A DNA stretch of 42,301 nucleotides from Gammaproteobacteria bacterium (lineage in GTDB: Bacteria; Pseudomonadota; Gammaproteobacteria; Pseudomonadales; Azotimanducaceae): the NCBI GenBank assembly GCA_028821125.1, contig JAPPHD010000158.1, positions 1 to 42,301 of the forward strand, given 5' to 3'. Position 1 is the first letter of the stretch; each line of letters starts with the position of its first letter. The translations under genes were made by a program, and so were the position numbers. Of the stretch, positions 1 to 9,297 are shown in pieces. The notes below the pieces were generated by a model, which worked only from the letters and a program-made list of their open reading frames with translations, searched no databases and was not told the origin of the DNA.

Positions 1-47
1 ATGTCAAATAGATTATCTATTGAAATCAATGAGTTGAAAATTGTTCC

Positions 48-1088
48 ATGCGAGCGTTAATTACCGGCGTAGCGGGCTTTATCGGCTCGTTCACGGCCCG
101 GCGCCTGATAGACCGCGGCGACGAGGTGGTCGGCGTCGACAACCTCAACGACTACTACGACGTACGCCTGAAACGGGCCCGCCTGGCACGCCTGCACGGT
201 AGCGCGGGGTTCGCGTTCGACAAGGTCGATGTAGCGGATGCCAAGGCGATTCTGGAAGTTTTCAGGACGCATCGGCCGGACCGGGTGGTGCACCTTGCCG
301 CCCAGGCGGGTGTCCGCCATTCGCTGGTGGACCCGCACGCCTATGTCGAAGCGAACCTGAGGGGGTTCGCCAGCCTTCTGGAGGCGGTGCGGGAGGCCGG
401 AACAGGGCATCTTGTCTACGCCTCGACCAGTTCGGTGTATGGGGCCAACACCAATGCGCCCTTCTCGGAGCACGACGGCGCCGGCCATCCCCTGTCGCTG
501 TATGCGGCAACCAAGCGCTCGAACGAACTGATGGCGCATGCGTACAGCCATCTCTTCGGCATCCCCACGACGGGCCTGCGCTACTTCACGGTCTACGGCC
601 CCTGGGGGCGGCCCGACCAGGCGCTGTTCACCTTCACGCGCAGGATTCTCGCGGGTGAACCGATCGATGTGTACAACAACGGCGAACACCGGCGCGATTT
701 CACCTATATCGACGATGCGGTCGAGGGGACGGTCAGGGCGCTCGACCGGGTGGCATCGCCGGATCCGGATTGGGACGGCGCCAAGCCGGACCCGGCGGTA
801 TCGGCGGCACCCTTCCGGCTGTACAACATCGGCGGCAACAATCCGGTAGAACTGCTGCGCTGTATCGATCTCATCGAGCGGTTCCTCGGCCGGAGCGCGA
901 CGAAACGCATGCTCCCCATGCAACCGGGCGATGTCCCGGAAACCTGGGCGGACACATCAGACCTCGTCGGTGACCTGGGCTTTCAGCCGAAAACCTCCCT
1001 GGAGACCGGTGTGGAGCGGTTCGTTGCCTGGTATCGCGACTATTACAAGCCGTGCGAAACGCCCGGTACCGTTGGACCGTCCGATTGA
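48..1088 (+). CDS. NAD-dependent sugar epimerase (UDP-glucuronate 4-epimerase-like)
   Basis: A 346-residue extended short-chain dehydrogenase. The N-terminal NAD-binding motif GVAGFIG is at residues 7-13, the catalytic serine lies in STSSV near 126-130, and the Y-x3-K pair is Y152/K156. The segments [16 protein letters not shown] and [14 protein letters not shown] are typical of the UDP-glucuronate/UDP-galacturonate 4-epimerase (capsule protein I) group, and the length fits. It would act in the cytoplasm to supply a nucleotide sugar for surface polysaccharide. About 47 AT-rich bases precede it and no strong ribosome binding site is visible. An SDR and a membrane reductase follow on the same strand. 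Exact substrate is inferred; UDP-glucose 4-epimerase is the main alternative. Confidence 0.85.
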   Translation: MRALITGVAGFIGSFTARRLIDRGDEVVGVDNLNDYYDVRLKRARLARLHGSAGFAFDKVDVADAKAILEVFRTHRPDRVVHLAAQAGVRHSLVDPHAYVEANLRGFASLLEAVREAGTGHLVYASTSSVYGANTNAPFSEHDGAGHPLSLYAATKRSNELMAHAYSHLFGIPTTGLRYFTVYGPWGRPDQALFTFTRRILAGEPIDVYNNGEHRRDFTYIDDAVEGTVRALDRVASPDPDWDGAKPDPAVSAAPFRLYNIGGNNPVELLRCIDLIERFLGRSATKRMLPMQPGDVPETWADTSDLVGDLGFQPKTSLETGVERFVAWYRDYYKPCETPGTVGPSD

Positions 1089-1139
1089 CCGGGCGTGGTC
1101 GACTGCCGCGCTGCGGCGGGAGATGCAACGGTTTCGTGT

Positions 1140-1946
1140 ATGCTCGCGCGCATGTCTGGAGCCGATAAATCGTTTACGAAGCGGTATGGCGACTGGGCGG
1201 TCGTGGCCGGCGCTTCCGAAGGGCTCGGCGCCGCCTTCGCGGCGGGCCTCGCCGCCCGAGGCATGCATCTGGTGCTGATCGCCCGGCGCGGCGAGGTAAT
1301 GGAGGAAGTTGCGGAGAAGATTCGCGCGGAGCGGGGCGTGGAGGTCCGCTGCCTGGCCCGGGACCTGTCCGATCCCGACACGGTGGACGCAGTCTCCGAG
1401 GCGCTTGCCGGGCGGGACCTCGGCGTGCTCGTCTATAACGCGGCTTCGGTTCCCCTGGGCCCGTTCCTCGATGTCGAGTTCGAGGAAATCGAGCGGGCGG
1501 TGGCGGTCAACGTGCGCGGGCCGCTGGCCTTCGCCCATGCCCTGCTGCCCGGCATGTGCGAGCGGGGCCGCGGCGCCGTGGTGCTGATGTCGTCGCTGGC
1601 GGGCCTGCAGGGTACGCCGGGCATCGCCACCTATGCGGCGAGCAAGGCGTTCAACATCATTCTGGGTGAAGGGCTCTGGGGTGAGTTGCGCGAACGGGGC
1701 ATCGACGTATCGGTGTGCTGTTCGGGCGCGGTGCGCACCCCGGGCTATACCCGGTTCTCCGACAAGGACGCGCCGGGGATGCTGTCGCCGGAGGAGATGG
1801 TCCGGCAGACACTCGATGCCCTCGGCAAGGGGCCCAGGTTCGTGCCCGGCAGAACGAATCGCTTCACGGCCCAGCTCATGGGGCGCCTGCTGCCCCGCAA
1901 GACGGCCATCGGCATCATCGCCAGGAACACGCAGAAGCTGTCGTGA
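1140..1946 (+). CDS. Short-chain dehydrogenase/reductase
   Basis: A classical SDR of about 268 residues. The cofactor loop reads GASEGLGAAFA, a serine-containing MSSLAG segment is mid-protein, and the active-site Y-x3-K is in TYAASKAF. The RRGEVMEEV-type sequence after beta-strand 2 (basic residues ARR) favours NADP(H). The ATG at 1140 gives the usual N-terminal length; an ATG at 1152 is equally possible, and the upstream GTG at 1095 would add residues that do not look SDR-like. Its stop overlaps the GTG of the next membrane-protein gene by four bases, so the two are translationally coupled. This points to a shared pathway, possibly isoprenoid or lipid reduction, but the substrate cannot be read from sequence. 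Confidence 0.8.
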   Translation: MLARMSGADKSFTKRYGDWAVVAGASEGLGAAFAAGLAARGMHLVLIARRGEVMEEVAEKIRAERGVEVRCLARDLSDPDTVDAVSEALAGRDLGVLVYNAASVPLGPFLDVEFEEIERAVAVNVRGPLAFAHALLPGMCERGRGAVVLMSSLAGLQGTPGIATYAASKAFNIILGEGLWGELRERGIDVSVCCSGAVRTPGYTRFSDKDAPGMLSPEEMVRQTLDALGKGPRFVPGRTNRFTAQLMGRLLPRKTAIGIIARNTQKLS

Positions 1947-3028
1947 CAAACCTGCTGGTGGGCTTTTTCGCACCCTGGTTCATATTCGCGGCGCTCATGG
2001 CGCTGCACCTGTTGTTGCCGGCGCGCCGGGTGGCGGGCTATGTGCGCGACGAGGACAGCGGCGAGCTGCTGCGCTATCGCCTGAACGGGCCGCTGGTGCT
2101 CGTCGTCAGCGTCGGCATCTGGGCGGCGCTGGGCTTGAGCGGCACGCTGCCCTGGGACTGGCTCTGGCAGCATCGCTGGCCGGGGGCGGCAGGTGCCGTC
2201 ACCCTGGGCCTGCTGTTGTCGGCGGCAGTGGTGCTGTCGACACCGGGGAAGGGCGGTTCGCTGCTCGCAGACCTCTATTTCGGGCGCCGGGAGAACCCGC
2301 AGCCGTTCAACCGCAGGGTGGACGCAAAGATGTTCCTGTACCTGGCCGGTGCGGTGCTGCTGCAACTCAACCTGCTGTCGTTTGCGGCCCATCACTTCCT
2401 GGCGTACCCGGACGACCCTTCGCCGGGAGTCGTCCTCTACGTGGCGCTCTTCACTTGGTTCGTCTGCGACTACCTGGTCTTCGAGCGGGTTCACCTCTAT
2501 ACCTACGACCTGTTCGCGGAACGCCTCGGCTTCAAGCTGATCTGGGGTTGCCTGGCCTGGTACCCCTACTTCTACGCTGTCGGGTTGTGGTCCGTGGCCG
2601 ACCTGCCGAACCCCCATTCGCCCACCTGGTTGCTGGTGCTGGCGGCCGTGGTCTTCTTTGCGGGCTGGATACTGGCGCGGGGCGCGAACATGCAGAAGTT
2701 TACCTTCAAGCTGGACCGGGAGCGGGTCTTTCTGGGCAGGGTCGCGCCGCGAACCTTTTCGGACGGTGAGCGGCACGTCCTCTACAGCGGCTTCTGGGGC
2801 GTCTCCCGGCATATCAACTACCTGGGCGAGATACTGATGGCCGGCGGACTGGCGCTCGCACTGGGTTGGCCGCTTTTGATCGGCCCCTGGCTGTACGCGC
2901 TCTATTACGTGGTGCTGCTGTTCCCACGGGAGCGGGACGACGACAGGCGCTGTGCGGCGAAATACGGCCCGCTCTGGGAGCAGTACCGGCAAGCGGTGCC
3001 CTGGCGCATCGTGCCGAAGGTTTACTAG
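1943..3028 (+). CDS. Membrane reductase of the ERG4/ERG24 (sterol C14/C24) family
   Basis: A 361-residue polytopic membrane protein with roughly eight to ten hydrophobic segments. The C-terminal third carries the family signature: GFWGVSRHINYLGEI, then a hydrophobic pair, then LFPRERDDDRRCAAKYG and W..YR..VPWRIVPKVY. In eukaryotic delta14-, delta7- and C24(28)-sterol reductases and lamin B receptor this region binds NADPH and the sterol double bond. The GTG start at 1943 overlaps the SDR stop (GTGA) and the ORF opens directly into a hydrophobic helix. Bacterial members may act on sterols, hopanoids or other isoprenoids. Its stop codon overlaps that of the convergent phosphatidyltransferase gene. 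The reductase fold is well supported; a sterol substrate in this organism is not. Confidence 0.75.
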   Translation: MTNLLVGFFAPWFIFAALMALHLLLPARRVAGYVRDEDSGELLRYRLNGPLVLVVSVGIWAALGLSGTLPWDWLWQHRWPGAAGAVTLGLLLSAAVVLSTPGKGGSLLADLYFGRRENPQPFNRRVDAKMFLYLAGAVLLQLNLLSFAAHHFLAYPDDPSPGVVLYVALFTWFVCDYLVFERVHLYTYDLFAERLGFKLIWGCLAWYPYFYAVGLWSVADLPNPHSPTWLLVLAAVVFFAGWILARGANMQKFTFKLDRERVFLGRVAPRTFSDGERHVLYSGFWGVSRHINYLGEILMAGGLALALGWPLLIGPWLYALYYVVLLFPRERDDDRRCAAKYGPLWEQYRQAVPWRIVPKVY

Positions 3029-3564
3029 CCCGACGCCCGGCGGATCCTGATCAGGAACAGCAGCCGTTCGCCCATGGATGTGAGCGTGGTGGCCACCAGC
3101 GCCCAGGCAAGTATGTCAACCAGCAGCAGCGGCACCCACTCCAGCCCGAATGCCTGGCGTCCGATGACGGTTCCGGGAAGCACGAAATAGCCGATGCCGT
3201 TGGTCTTGCCCAGCACGTTGGTGCGCAGGGCGTGGCCGGCCAGTACGCCCGAGTCCAGGGTGTACTGCACGAAGGCCACCGGGATCAGCACCACCAGCAG
3301 CCACGGCGCCCAGCCCGCCGCGGCCAATCCGGCCAGTGTCGCGGTGACGAAGGTGCAATCCGTGGCGTGATCGAAAAATCCGCCGCCAGGGGTTGCCTGG
3401 CCGAAACGGCGGGCCGCCATCCCGTCCAGCAGGTCGGTGAGCACCGCGAGTGTGAAAAGGGCCAAGGCCAGCCGCCATTGGCCGGTCGCCGTGCCCCACG
3501 CGCACAGTGGCGCGGCCAGAAGCCGCAGGGCAGTGAGTCCGTTCGCCCACGTCATGAACGGCAT
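3025..3564 (-). CDS. CDP-alcohol phosphatidyltransferase
   Basis: A 179-residue integral membrane enzyme. The complete CDP-alcohol phosphatidyltransferase motif D-x2-DG-x2-AR-x8-G-x3-D-x3-D is present, starting at DLLDGMAAR and ending in FFDHATD, so all metal and catalytic aspartates are kept. About six hydrophobic segments follow the usual pattern. It would transfer a phosphatidyl or similar group from a CDP-activated lipid to an alcohol in the inner membrane; the acceptor is unknown. The start is taken at the ATG at 3564 (MPFMTWANG); an ATG three codons further in is also possible. The reading frame is open far upstream, but that part is low-complexity and lacks family similarity. It is convergent with the sterol-reductase-like gene and divergent from the gene at 3775. 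Confidence 0.85.
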   Translation of the reverse strand: MPFMTWANGLTALRLLAAPLCAWGTATGQWRLALALFTLAVLTDLLDGMAARRFGQATPGGGFFDHATDCTFVTATLAGLAAAGWAPWLLVVLIPVAFVQYTLDSGVLAGHALRTNVLGKTNGIGYFVLPGTVIGRQAFGLEWVPLLLVDILAWALVATTLTSMGERLLFLIRIRRASG

Positions 3565-3774
3565 GATAGGCGAGATCTGCCGCGGCAGCCTTGCTGACGG
3601 GTGGGTCCGGCCAATGCGGGCGGTTGGTTTTTTCAGCGCAGGCGATTTAGGCTGCGTCGCTTCCCGGTTCGGGAGCCCGACGGGGCGAGGCCGTAACCCG
3701 GATGAGAACGCGGTGAACGCGCGCGAACTTGGCCCGCTTGACAACGCGGTCCGCGAACGAGAGGTCTGGAAGCA

Positions 3775-4425
3775 ATGACAACTGGATTGCGCAACCTTCT
3801 GGCGCAAGGACGAACCTGGCTCTGGGGTGCGCCGTCCGTCGTCTGGATGCTGTTCAGCATCTGGTACACCAATACCGCCGGTCCGCTGAAAACGGAGGAG
3901 ATCGATGCCTTCATCGCTCAGGCGGAGCGCGGCGGCGCGGGGCCGGAACGCGTGGAGTTCCTGCGCCGCTTCATGACCGAAGACACGGGCGATCAGTTCC
4001 TGATGGTGAACCTTCTGGAGATGGCCGAACCGCACCCTTCCCGGGTGGATACGCCAGAGGAGTCGCTGGCGCGCTACATGGAACACATGTACCCGGAACT
4101 GTTCAAGCGCGCCTGCCATCCGGTGCTTGCCGGGCCGGTGGTGCACGGAGCCCTGGACCTCGTGGGCATCGATGGCGCGGAGCAATGGAGCTCGGTGGGC
4201 ATCATGCGCTACCGCAGCCGCCGAGACCTGCTGGAGATCGCGTTCGATCCTATCTTCGACAGCAAGCATGAATTCAAGATCGCGGCGCTTGAGAAAACCG
4301 TCGCGGTCCCCGTGGAGCCCTTCCTTTACTTCGGCGACTTGCGCACGGTCACCTTTCTTTTCTTGTTCTTCCTGCTTGCCGTCACGGATGCGCTGACTTT
4401 CCGTCGCCGAACGCGGCCGGACTGA
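3775..4425 (+). CDS. Membrane-anchored protein with a DUF1330-like dimeric alpha/beta-barrel domain
   Basis: A 216-residue protein of unknown function. A hydrophobic stretch near residues 18-32 and a strong transmembrane helix near 190-208 (TFLFLFFLLAVTDAL) bracket a soluble domain. That domain contains FLMVNLLEMAE, a Y-x-E segment, GPVVHG and IMRYRSRRDLLEIAFDP, the order seen in DUF1330-type alpha/beta-barrel proteins, where the equivalent text is a MVNL strand and a YPSR-like strand. The match is by pattern only. The 210-base gap upstream is divergent from the phosphatidyltransferase. No operon partner is evident; the fds operon starts 141 bases downstream. Confidence 0.6.
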   Translation: MTTGLRNLLAQGRTWLWGAPSVVWMLFSIWYTNTAGPLKTEEIDAFIAQAERGGAGPERVEFLRRFMTEDTGDQFLMVNLLEMAEPHPSRVDTPEESLARYMEHMYPELFKRACHPVLAGPVVHGALDLVGIDGAEQWSSVGIMRYRSRRDLLEIAFDPIFDSKHEFKIAALEKTVAVPVEPFLYFGDLRTVTFLFLFFLLAVTDALTFRRRTRPD

Positions 4426-4566
4426 CCGTCAATACTCGCTGCGCGGGACGGATTCCGACACGAAAGTTCCGGGTTGCGACAGCGCCAATCGAGGGTTTGA
4501 GCACCCGCCGCCCGGCGACGTGGCCCCATGCTATATTCCGCTGCCCTCGCAACCCGATGGTCTGCC

Positions 4567-5004
4567 ATGGACGCAACGTCGGACGTCCGAGACATCGCTG
4601 AACGCTTTACGGGCCTGATCGGCGGGCCGATCACGGCGTTGCGCAAGATCGTTGAGGCGTGCGGGCACATCCAGTCTGCCCACGTGGCGACCGTGGCCGA
4701 CGTATTCAACCTGAGCGTTGCGGAAGTGCGCGGCATCGTCAGTTTCTACAGCGACCTGCGCACCGAGCCGGCGGGGCGCAGGCACATCCGCATCTGCCAG
4801 GCCGAAGCCTGTCAGGCGGTGGGGGCGCGGGAGCTCACGGCGGCAATTGCCGACAAGCTGGGTATAGGACTGGGGGAGACCGCCGCGGACGGCAGCGTCA
4901 GCCTCGAAGCCGTCTATTGCCTCGGGCTCTGCACGAACGGGCCCACTGCCATGGTGAACGGTGATCCGGTGGTCGGCGCCACACCGGAGGGGCTCGCGGG
5001 ATGA
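4567..5004 (+). CDS. fdsG: NAD-dependent formate dehydrogenase gamma subunit (NuoE-like, 2Fe-2S)
   Basis: A 145-residue thioredoxin-like [2Fe-2S] protein homologous to NuoE/FdsG. The four ligands are in CQAEACQ (C-x4-C) and CLGLC (C-x3-C), the standard spacing. The N-terminal helical region with VEACGHIQSAHVATVADVFNLS and VSFYSDLRTEPAGR is typical. It passes electrons within the diaphorase part of the cytoplasmic formate dehydrogenase. The ATG at 4567 is chosen; an in-frame ATG at 4528 would add 13 residues without family similarity. A TATATT at 4530-4535 could be a -10 box, without a good -35. The stop overlaps the fdsB ATG (ATGA), starting a tightly coupled fdsG-fdsB-fdsA-fdhD operon. Confidence 0.93.
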   Translation: MDATSDVRDIAERFTGLIGGPITALRKIVEACGHIQSAHVATVADVFNLSVAEVRGIVSFYSDLRTEPAGRRHIRICQAEACQAVGARELTAAIADKLGIGLGETAADGSVSLEAVYCLGLCTNGPTAMVNGDPVVGATPEGLAG

Positions 5005-6446
5005 GCCTCGCCAAGGTGCCCTATGAGACCCTGGCCAATGCGCTGGGCGCAAACCGCATTGCGGACGATCTGGCACGCAGTGGCCACCAGGTGATTCGTA
5101 CCGGTTCCCACGGGCTGAATTGGCTGGAACCGCTCGTTGAAGTCGATGGGGTGGCTTTCGGTCCCGTCAAGGATGCAGGCGATCTCGATGCGGTCAGGAT
5201 TGGGCCGGTGCAGGAACTACCGGCGCTCGCCCGCCAGCAGCGGCTGGTCTTCGACCGGTGCGGGCATGTGGATCCGTTCGACTACGATCCGGCCTGGATT
5301 CGCGCGCAACTCGAGCGGGAACCTGCGGACATCCTGGAGCAGGTCCGGCTGAGCGGGCTGCGGGGCCGCGGCGGTGCGGGCTTTCCCGCGCACATCAAGT
5401 GGCGCACCGTGCACGATACGCCGGCGGACGAAAAATACATCGTGGTGAATGCCGACGAAGGCGATTCGGGCACCTTCGCCGACCGGCTGGTGATGGAGGG
5501 CGACCCGTTCCGCCTCATCGAGGGCATGCTCCTGTCCGGGCATGCGACCGGTTCGGGGAAGGGCATCGTCTACCTGCGCTCCGAGTACCCGCTGGCGGCG
5601 GAGATTTTCGGGAAAGCGATCGATGCGGCCCGGGGCCTGGGCCTGCTTGAGGCGTTCGACATCGAACTCTTCGTCGGCGCGGGCGCCTATATCTGTGGCG
5701 AGGAAACCTCCCTGCTCGAGAGCCTGGAAGGCAAACGGGGCGAGGTGCGGTCGAAACCGCCGGTTCCCGCCATTGCCGGGCTTTTCGGCCGCCCGACGCT
5801 GGTGCACAACGTGATCACCCTGGCCGCGGTGCCCGCCATTCTCGACATAGGCGGCGCCGCCTATGCGGAACTCGGCGTGGGGCTTTCGACCGGCACCATG
5901 ACCTTTCAGCTTGCGGGCAATGTCCGCCGCGGCGGCCTGATCGAACTGCCCTTCGGCATCCCCTTGCGCGAACTGATCGAAGACTGGGGCGGCGGCACCA
6001 AGAGCGGCCGCCCGGTGGGCGCCGTGCAGGTGGGCGGGCCCCTCGGCGCGTACCTCAAGGACGGGGAACTGGACACGCCTCTTACCTACGAAGCGCTCGC
6101 TGAACTCGGCGCGGGCGTCGGCCACGGCGGCGTGGTGATCTTCGACGACACTGTCGACCTGGTGCAACAGGCGCATTTCGCCTTCGCCTTCTGCGCCCAC
6201 GAATCCTGCGGCAAGTGCACGCCCTGCCGCATCGGCGCGGTACGCGGCAAGGAGACGGTCGAAACCCTGATGGCCAAGGGACACCGCGGGGTTCCGGGTA
6301 CCGATCCGGCGGGTGGCGGCGACCGGCATGGCGACGCGGAATTGGCTATCATTGCCGATCTGTGCGACGTCATGGAGGACGCGAGCCTGTGCCAGATGGG
6401 CGGCATGACGCCCATACCGGTTCGTAGCGCACTGGGATTGAAATGA
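5001..6446 (+). CDS. fdsB: NAD-dependent formate dehydrogenase beta subunit (NuoF-like)
   Basis: A 481-residue NuoF/FdsB homologue. An N-terminal thioredoxin-like extension of about 100 residues is followed by the NAD/FMN core: LRGRGGAGFPAHIKW, NADEGDSGTFADR and GAGAYICGEETSLLESLEG. Near the C-terminus ESCGKCTPCRIG plus a later cysteine (SLCQMGG) bind the N3-type [4Fe-4S] cluster. It receives electrons from formate through the iron-sulfur chain and reduces NAD+. A GGAGGGG ribosome binding site at about 4986 precedes the ATG, and the start overlaps fdsG by four bases. The end overlaps fdsA in the same way. All motifs are intact. Confidence 0.95.
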   Translation: MSLAKVPYETLANALGANRIADDLARSGHQVIRTGSHGLNWLEPLVEVDGVAFGPVKDAGDLDAVRIGPVQELPALARQQRLVFDRCGHVDPFDYDPAWIRAQLEREPADILEQVRLSGLRGRGGAGFPAHIKWRTVHDTPADEKYIVVNADEGDSGTFADRLVMEGDPFRLIEGMLLSGHATGSGKGIVYLRSEYPLAAEIFGKAIDAARGLGLLEAFDIELFVGAGAYICGEETSLLESLEGKRGEVRSKPPVPAIAGLFGRPTLVHNVITLAAVPAILDIGGAAYAELGVGLSTGTMTFQLAGNVRRGGLIELPFGIPLRELIEDWGGGTKSGRPVGAVQVGGPLGAYLKDGELDTPLTYEALAELGAGVGHGGVVIFDDTVDLVQQAHFAFAFCAHESCGKCTPCRIGAVRGKETVETLMAKGHRGVPGTDPAGGGDRHGDAELAIIADLCDVMEDASLCQMGGMTPIPVRSALGLK

Positions 6447-9274
6447 GCCTTTTCGAAACCGACTATGGCACGCCCGCCTCCGCGGCGGCGGAGACGGTTG
6501 CGCTGACCATCGACGGCATGCCGGTATCGGTGCCGGCCGGCACGTCCATCATGCGGGCGGCGGCGACCGCGGGCATCCCGGTACCGAAACTCTGCGCCAC
6601 CGACAGCCTGGAGGCCTTCGGCTCCTGCCGGCTCTGCCTGGTGGAGATCGAGGGCCGGCGCGGCATGCCGGCGGCCTGCACCGAGCCGGTGCGGGAGGGC
6701 ATGTCGGTGCGCACCCAGACCGACGCCCTGGCCAGAATCCGGCGCGGCGTGATGGAACTGTACATCTCCGACCATCCGCTGGACTGCCTCACCTGCCCCG
6801 CCAATGGCGACTGCGAACTCGAGGACATGGCAGGCGCCGTGGGCCTGCGCGAGGTGCGCTACGCCAACGGCAAGGAGCACGCGAACCACCTGGATGCGCC
6901 GAAGGACGAGTCCAACCCCTATTTCACGTTCGACCCGTCCAAGTGCATCGTCTGCTCCCGCTGCGTGCGCGCCTGCGACGAGATCCAGGGCACCCTGGCG
7001 CTGACCATCGACGGGCGCGCCTTCGACTCGGTGGTGAAGACCGGCGCGGAGGATTTCTTCTCCTCGGAGTGCGTCTCCTGCGGCGCCTGCGTGGAAGCCT
7101 GCCCCACCGCCACGCTCATGGACAAGTCGGTGATCGAGCACGGCGTGCCGGACCGGGTGGTGAAGACCACCTGCGCCTACTGCGGCGTCGGCTGCTCCTT
7201 CAAGGCGGAGGTAAAAGGCGACCGGGTGGTGCGCATGACGCCCGACAAGGACGGCAAGGCCAACCACGGCCACTCCTGCGTGAAGGGGCGCTATGCGTGG
7301 GGTTACGCCAATCACGGCGACCGGATACTCGAGCCCATGGTGCGCGACCGCATCACCGATCCCTGGCGGGTTGTGTCCTGGGAGGAGGCCATCGACGAGG
7401 CGGCTTCGCGCCTGCAGGCGGTACAGGAGAAATACGGCAACCCGTCGATCGGCGGCATCACCTCGTCGCGCTGCACCAACGAGGAGGTCTGGCTGATTCA
7501 AAAGATGGTGCGCACCGCGTTCGGCAACAACAATGTCGATACCTGCGCGCGGGTCTGCCACTCGCCCACCGGCTACGGCCTGAAGCAGACCTTCGGCACT
7601 TCGGCGGGCACGCAGAATTTCGACTCGGTGGCCCAGGCCGACGTCATCGTGGTGATCGGCGCCAATCCCACCGACGGGCACCCGGTGTTCGCCTCCATGA
7701 TGAAGCGGCGGCTGCGCGAGGGCGCGAAGCTCATCGTCGCCGACCCGCGGCGCATCGACCTGGTGCGAACGCCCCACATCGAGGCGGAACATCACCTGCC
7801 GCTGCTGCCGGGCACGAACGTGCCGTTGATGAACGCATTCGCGCACGTGGTCGTCACCGAAGGGCTGCTCGACCGGGAATTCGTCGACGACCGTTGTGAC
7901 GCGGAGTCGTTCCAGGAGTGGCTCGCCTTCGCCGCCCGGGATGAAAACTCGCCGGAACGCATCGCCTCGGTCACGGGCGTGGCGGCTGAAGACATCCGCG
8001 CGGCCGCGCGCCTCTACGCCACCGCACCGAACGGCGCGATCTATTACGGATTGGGGGTCACGGAACACAGCCAGGGCTCCACCATGGTCATGGCCATGGC
8101 GAACCTGGCGATGGCCACCGGCAACATCGGCCGGCCGGGCGTGGGCGTCAACCCGCTGCGCGGGCAGAACAACGTGCAGGGCTCCTGCGACATGGGTTCT
8201 TTCCCGCACGAATGGCCCGGTTACCGGCACATCACGAACGACAGCGTGCGCGCCTCTTTCGAGCGCGCCTGGAATGTCGGCCTGTCCGGCAAACCGGGGT
8301 TCCGCATCCCGAACATGCTCGACGAAGCCTGCGCCGGGGGGTTCAAGGGCATCTACATCCAGGGCGAGGACATCGCCCAGTCAGACCCGAATACCCAGCA
8401 TGTGGAGGCAGCCCTCGGCGCCATGGAGTGCGTCATCGTCCAGGACCTGTTCCTGAACGAGACGGCCAAGTTCGCCCACGTCTTCTTCCCGGGCACCTCG
8501 TTCCTGGAGAAGGACGGCACCTTCATCAATGCCGAGCGGCGCATCAACCGGGTACGGCCCGTCATGCAGCCGAAGACCGGCATGCACGAATGGGAAGTGA
8601 CCCAGGCGCTGGCCCGGAAGCTCGGGTACCCCATGGAATACGGTTCGACCAGCGAGATCATGGACGAGATCGCCACCCTCACGCCGACCTTCGCCGGCGT
8701 TTCCTTCGCGATGCTCGACCGCGAAGGCAGCGTGCAGTGGCCCTGCAACGAGGCCGCCCCGCTAGGCACGCCGATCATGCACCGGGAGGAGTTCGTGCGC
8801 GGCAAGGGCCTGTTCGTACTCACCGACTACCAGCCCACCGACGAGAAGGCCAACCGCAAGTACCCGCTGCTGCTGACCACCGGCCGCATCCTCACCCAGT
8901 ACAACGTCGGCGCCCAGACCCGCCGCACCGACAACATCGAGTGGCTGAACGAAGACCGGCTGGAAATCCATCCGGCGGATGCGGAGTTGCGCGGCATCCG
9001 CACCGACGACTGGGTCTCCGTGACCAGCAGGATGGGCGAAATAACCCTGCGCGCCGACGTGACCGAGCGCGTGGCGGCGGGTGTGGTCTACACGACCTTC
9101 CACCACCCCTCCACGGGTACCAACGTCGTCACCACCGAGTTGAGCGACTGGGCCACCAACTGCCCGGAATACAAGGTCACCGCCGTGGAGGTCCGGCCCG
9201 CCAATCACCGTTCCCGCTGGCAGGAAGAGCACCTGAGCCGGGCAAGCGAACAGGTCGGCCTGCTGCCGGCCTGA
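6443..9274 (+). CDS. fdsA: NAD-dependent formate dehydrogenase alpha subunit (Mo-bis-MGD, iron-sulfur)
   Basis: A 943-residue catalytic subunit. Domains in order: [2Fe-2S] ferredoxin (C51, C62, C65, C79); NuoG-type His-Cys motif (H111, C115, C118, C124); two [4Fe-4S] sites (C168-C178 and C210-C220); the molybdopterin oxidoreductase [4Fe-4S] site (C244, C247, C251, C279); then the Mo domain with active-site C372-H373 in ARVCHSPTGYG; and a C-terminal molydopterin-dinucleotide domain. It oxidises formate to CO2. The catalytic position is cysteine, not selenocysteine, which matters because the window encodes a selenoprotein elsewhere. FdsA proteins are oxygen-tolerant and cytoplasmic. The start overlaps fdsB by four bases. 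Confidence 0.96.
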   Translation: MSLFETDYGTPASAAAETVALTIDGMPVSVPAGTSIMRAAATAGIPVPKLCATDSLEAFGSCRLCLVEIEGRRGMPAACTEPVREGMSVRTQTDALARIRRGVMELYISDHPLDCLTCPANGDCELEDMAGAVGLREVRYANGKEHANHLDAPKDESNPYFTFDPSKCIVCSRCVRACDEIQGTLALTIDGRAFDSVVKTGAEDFFSSECVSCGACVEACPTATLMDKSVIEHGVPDRVVKTTCAYCGVGCSFKAEVKGDRVVRMTPDKDGKANHGHSCVKGRYAWGYANHGDRILEPMVRDRITDPWRVVSWEEAIDEAASRLQAVQEKYGNPSIGGITSSRCTNEEVWLIQKMVRTAFGNNNVDTCARVCHSPTGYGLKQTFGTSAGTQNFDSVAQADVIVVIGANPTDGHPVFASMMKRRLREGAKLIVADPRRIDLVRTPHIEAEHHLPLLPGTNVPLMNAFAHVVVTEGLLDREFVDDRCDAESFQEWLAFAARDENSPERIASVTGVAAEDIRAAARLYATAPNGAIYYGLGVTEHSQGSTMVMAMANLAMATGNIGRPGVGVNPLRGQNNVQGSCDMGSFPHEWPGYRHITNDSVRASFERAWNVGLSGKPGFRIPNMLDEACAGGFKGIYIQGEDIAQSDPNTQHVEAALGAMECVIVQDLFLNETAKFAHVFFPGTSFLEKDGTFINAERRINRVRPVMQPKTGMHEWEVTQALARKLGYPMEYGSTSEIMDEIATLTPTFAGVSFAMLDREGSVQWPCNEAAPLGTPIMHREEFVRGKGLFVLTDYQPTDEKANRKYPLLLTTGRILTQYNVGAQTRRTDNIEWLNEDRLEIHPADAELRGIRTDDWVSVTSRMGEITLRADVTERVAAGVVYTTFHHPSTGTNVVTTELSDWATNCPEYKVTAVEVRPANHRSRWQEEHLSRASEQVGLLPA

Positions 9275-9297
9275 CAGTTCCAGCCAGCCGATCGCCG

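Noticed and set aside
1-60. 19-codon ORF starting at the first base
   Set aside because: Too short and AT-rich, with no similarity; more likely leader or promoter sequence of the epimerase.
4528-4566. Longer fdsG start
   Set aside because: The added 13 residues have no family similarity; ATG 4567 fits better, though no ribosome binding site settles it.
6443-9274. Selenocysteine in formate dehydrogenase
   Set aside because: The active-site position (C372) is an ordinary cysteine codon and there is no in-frame TGA.
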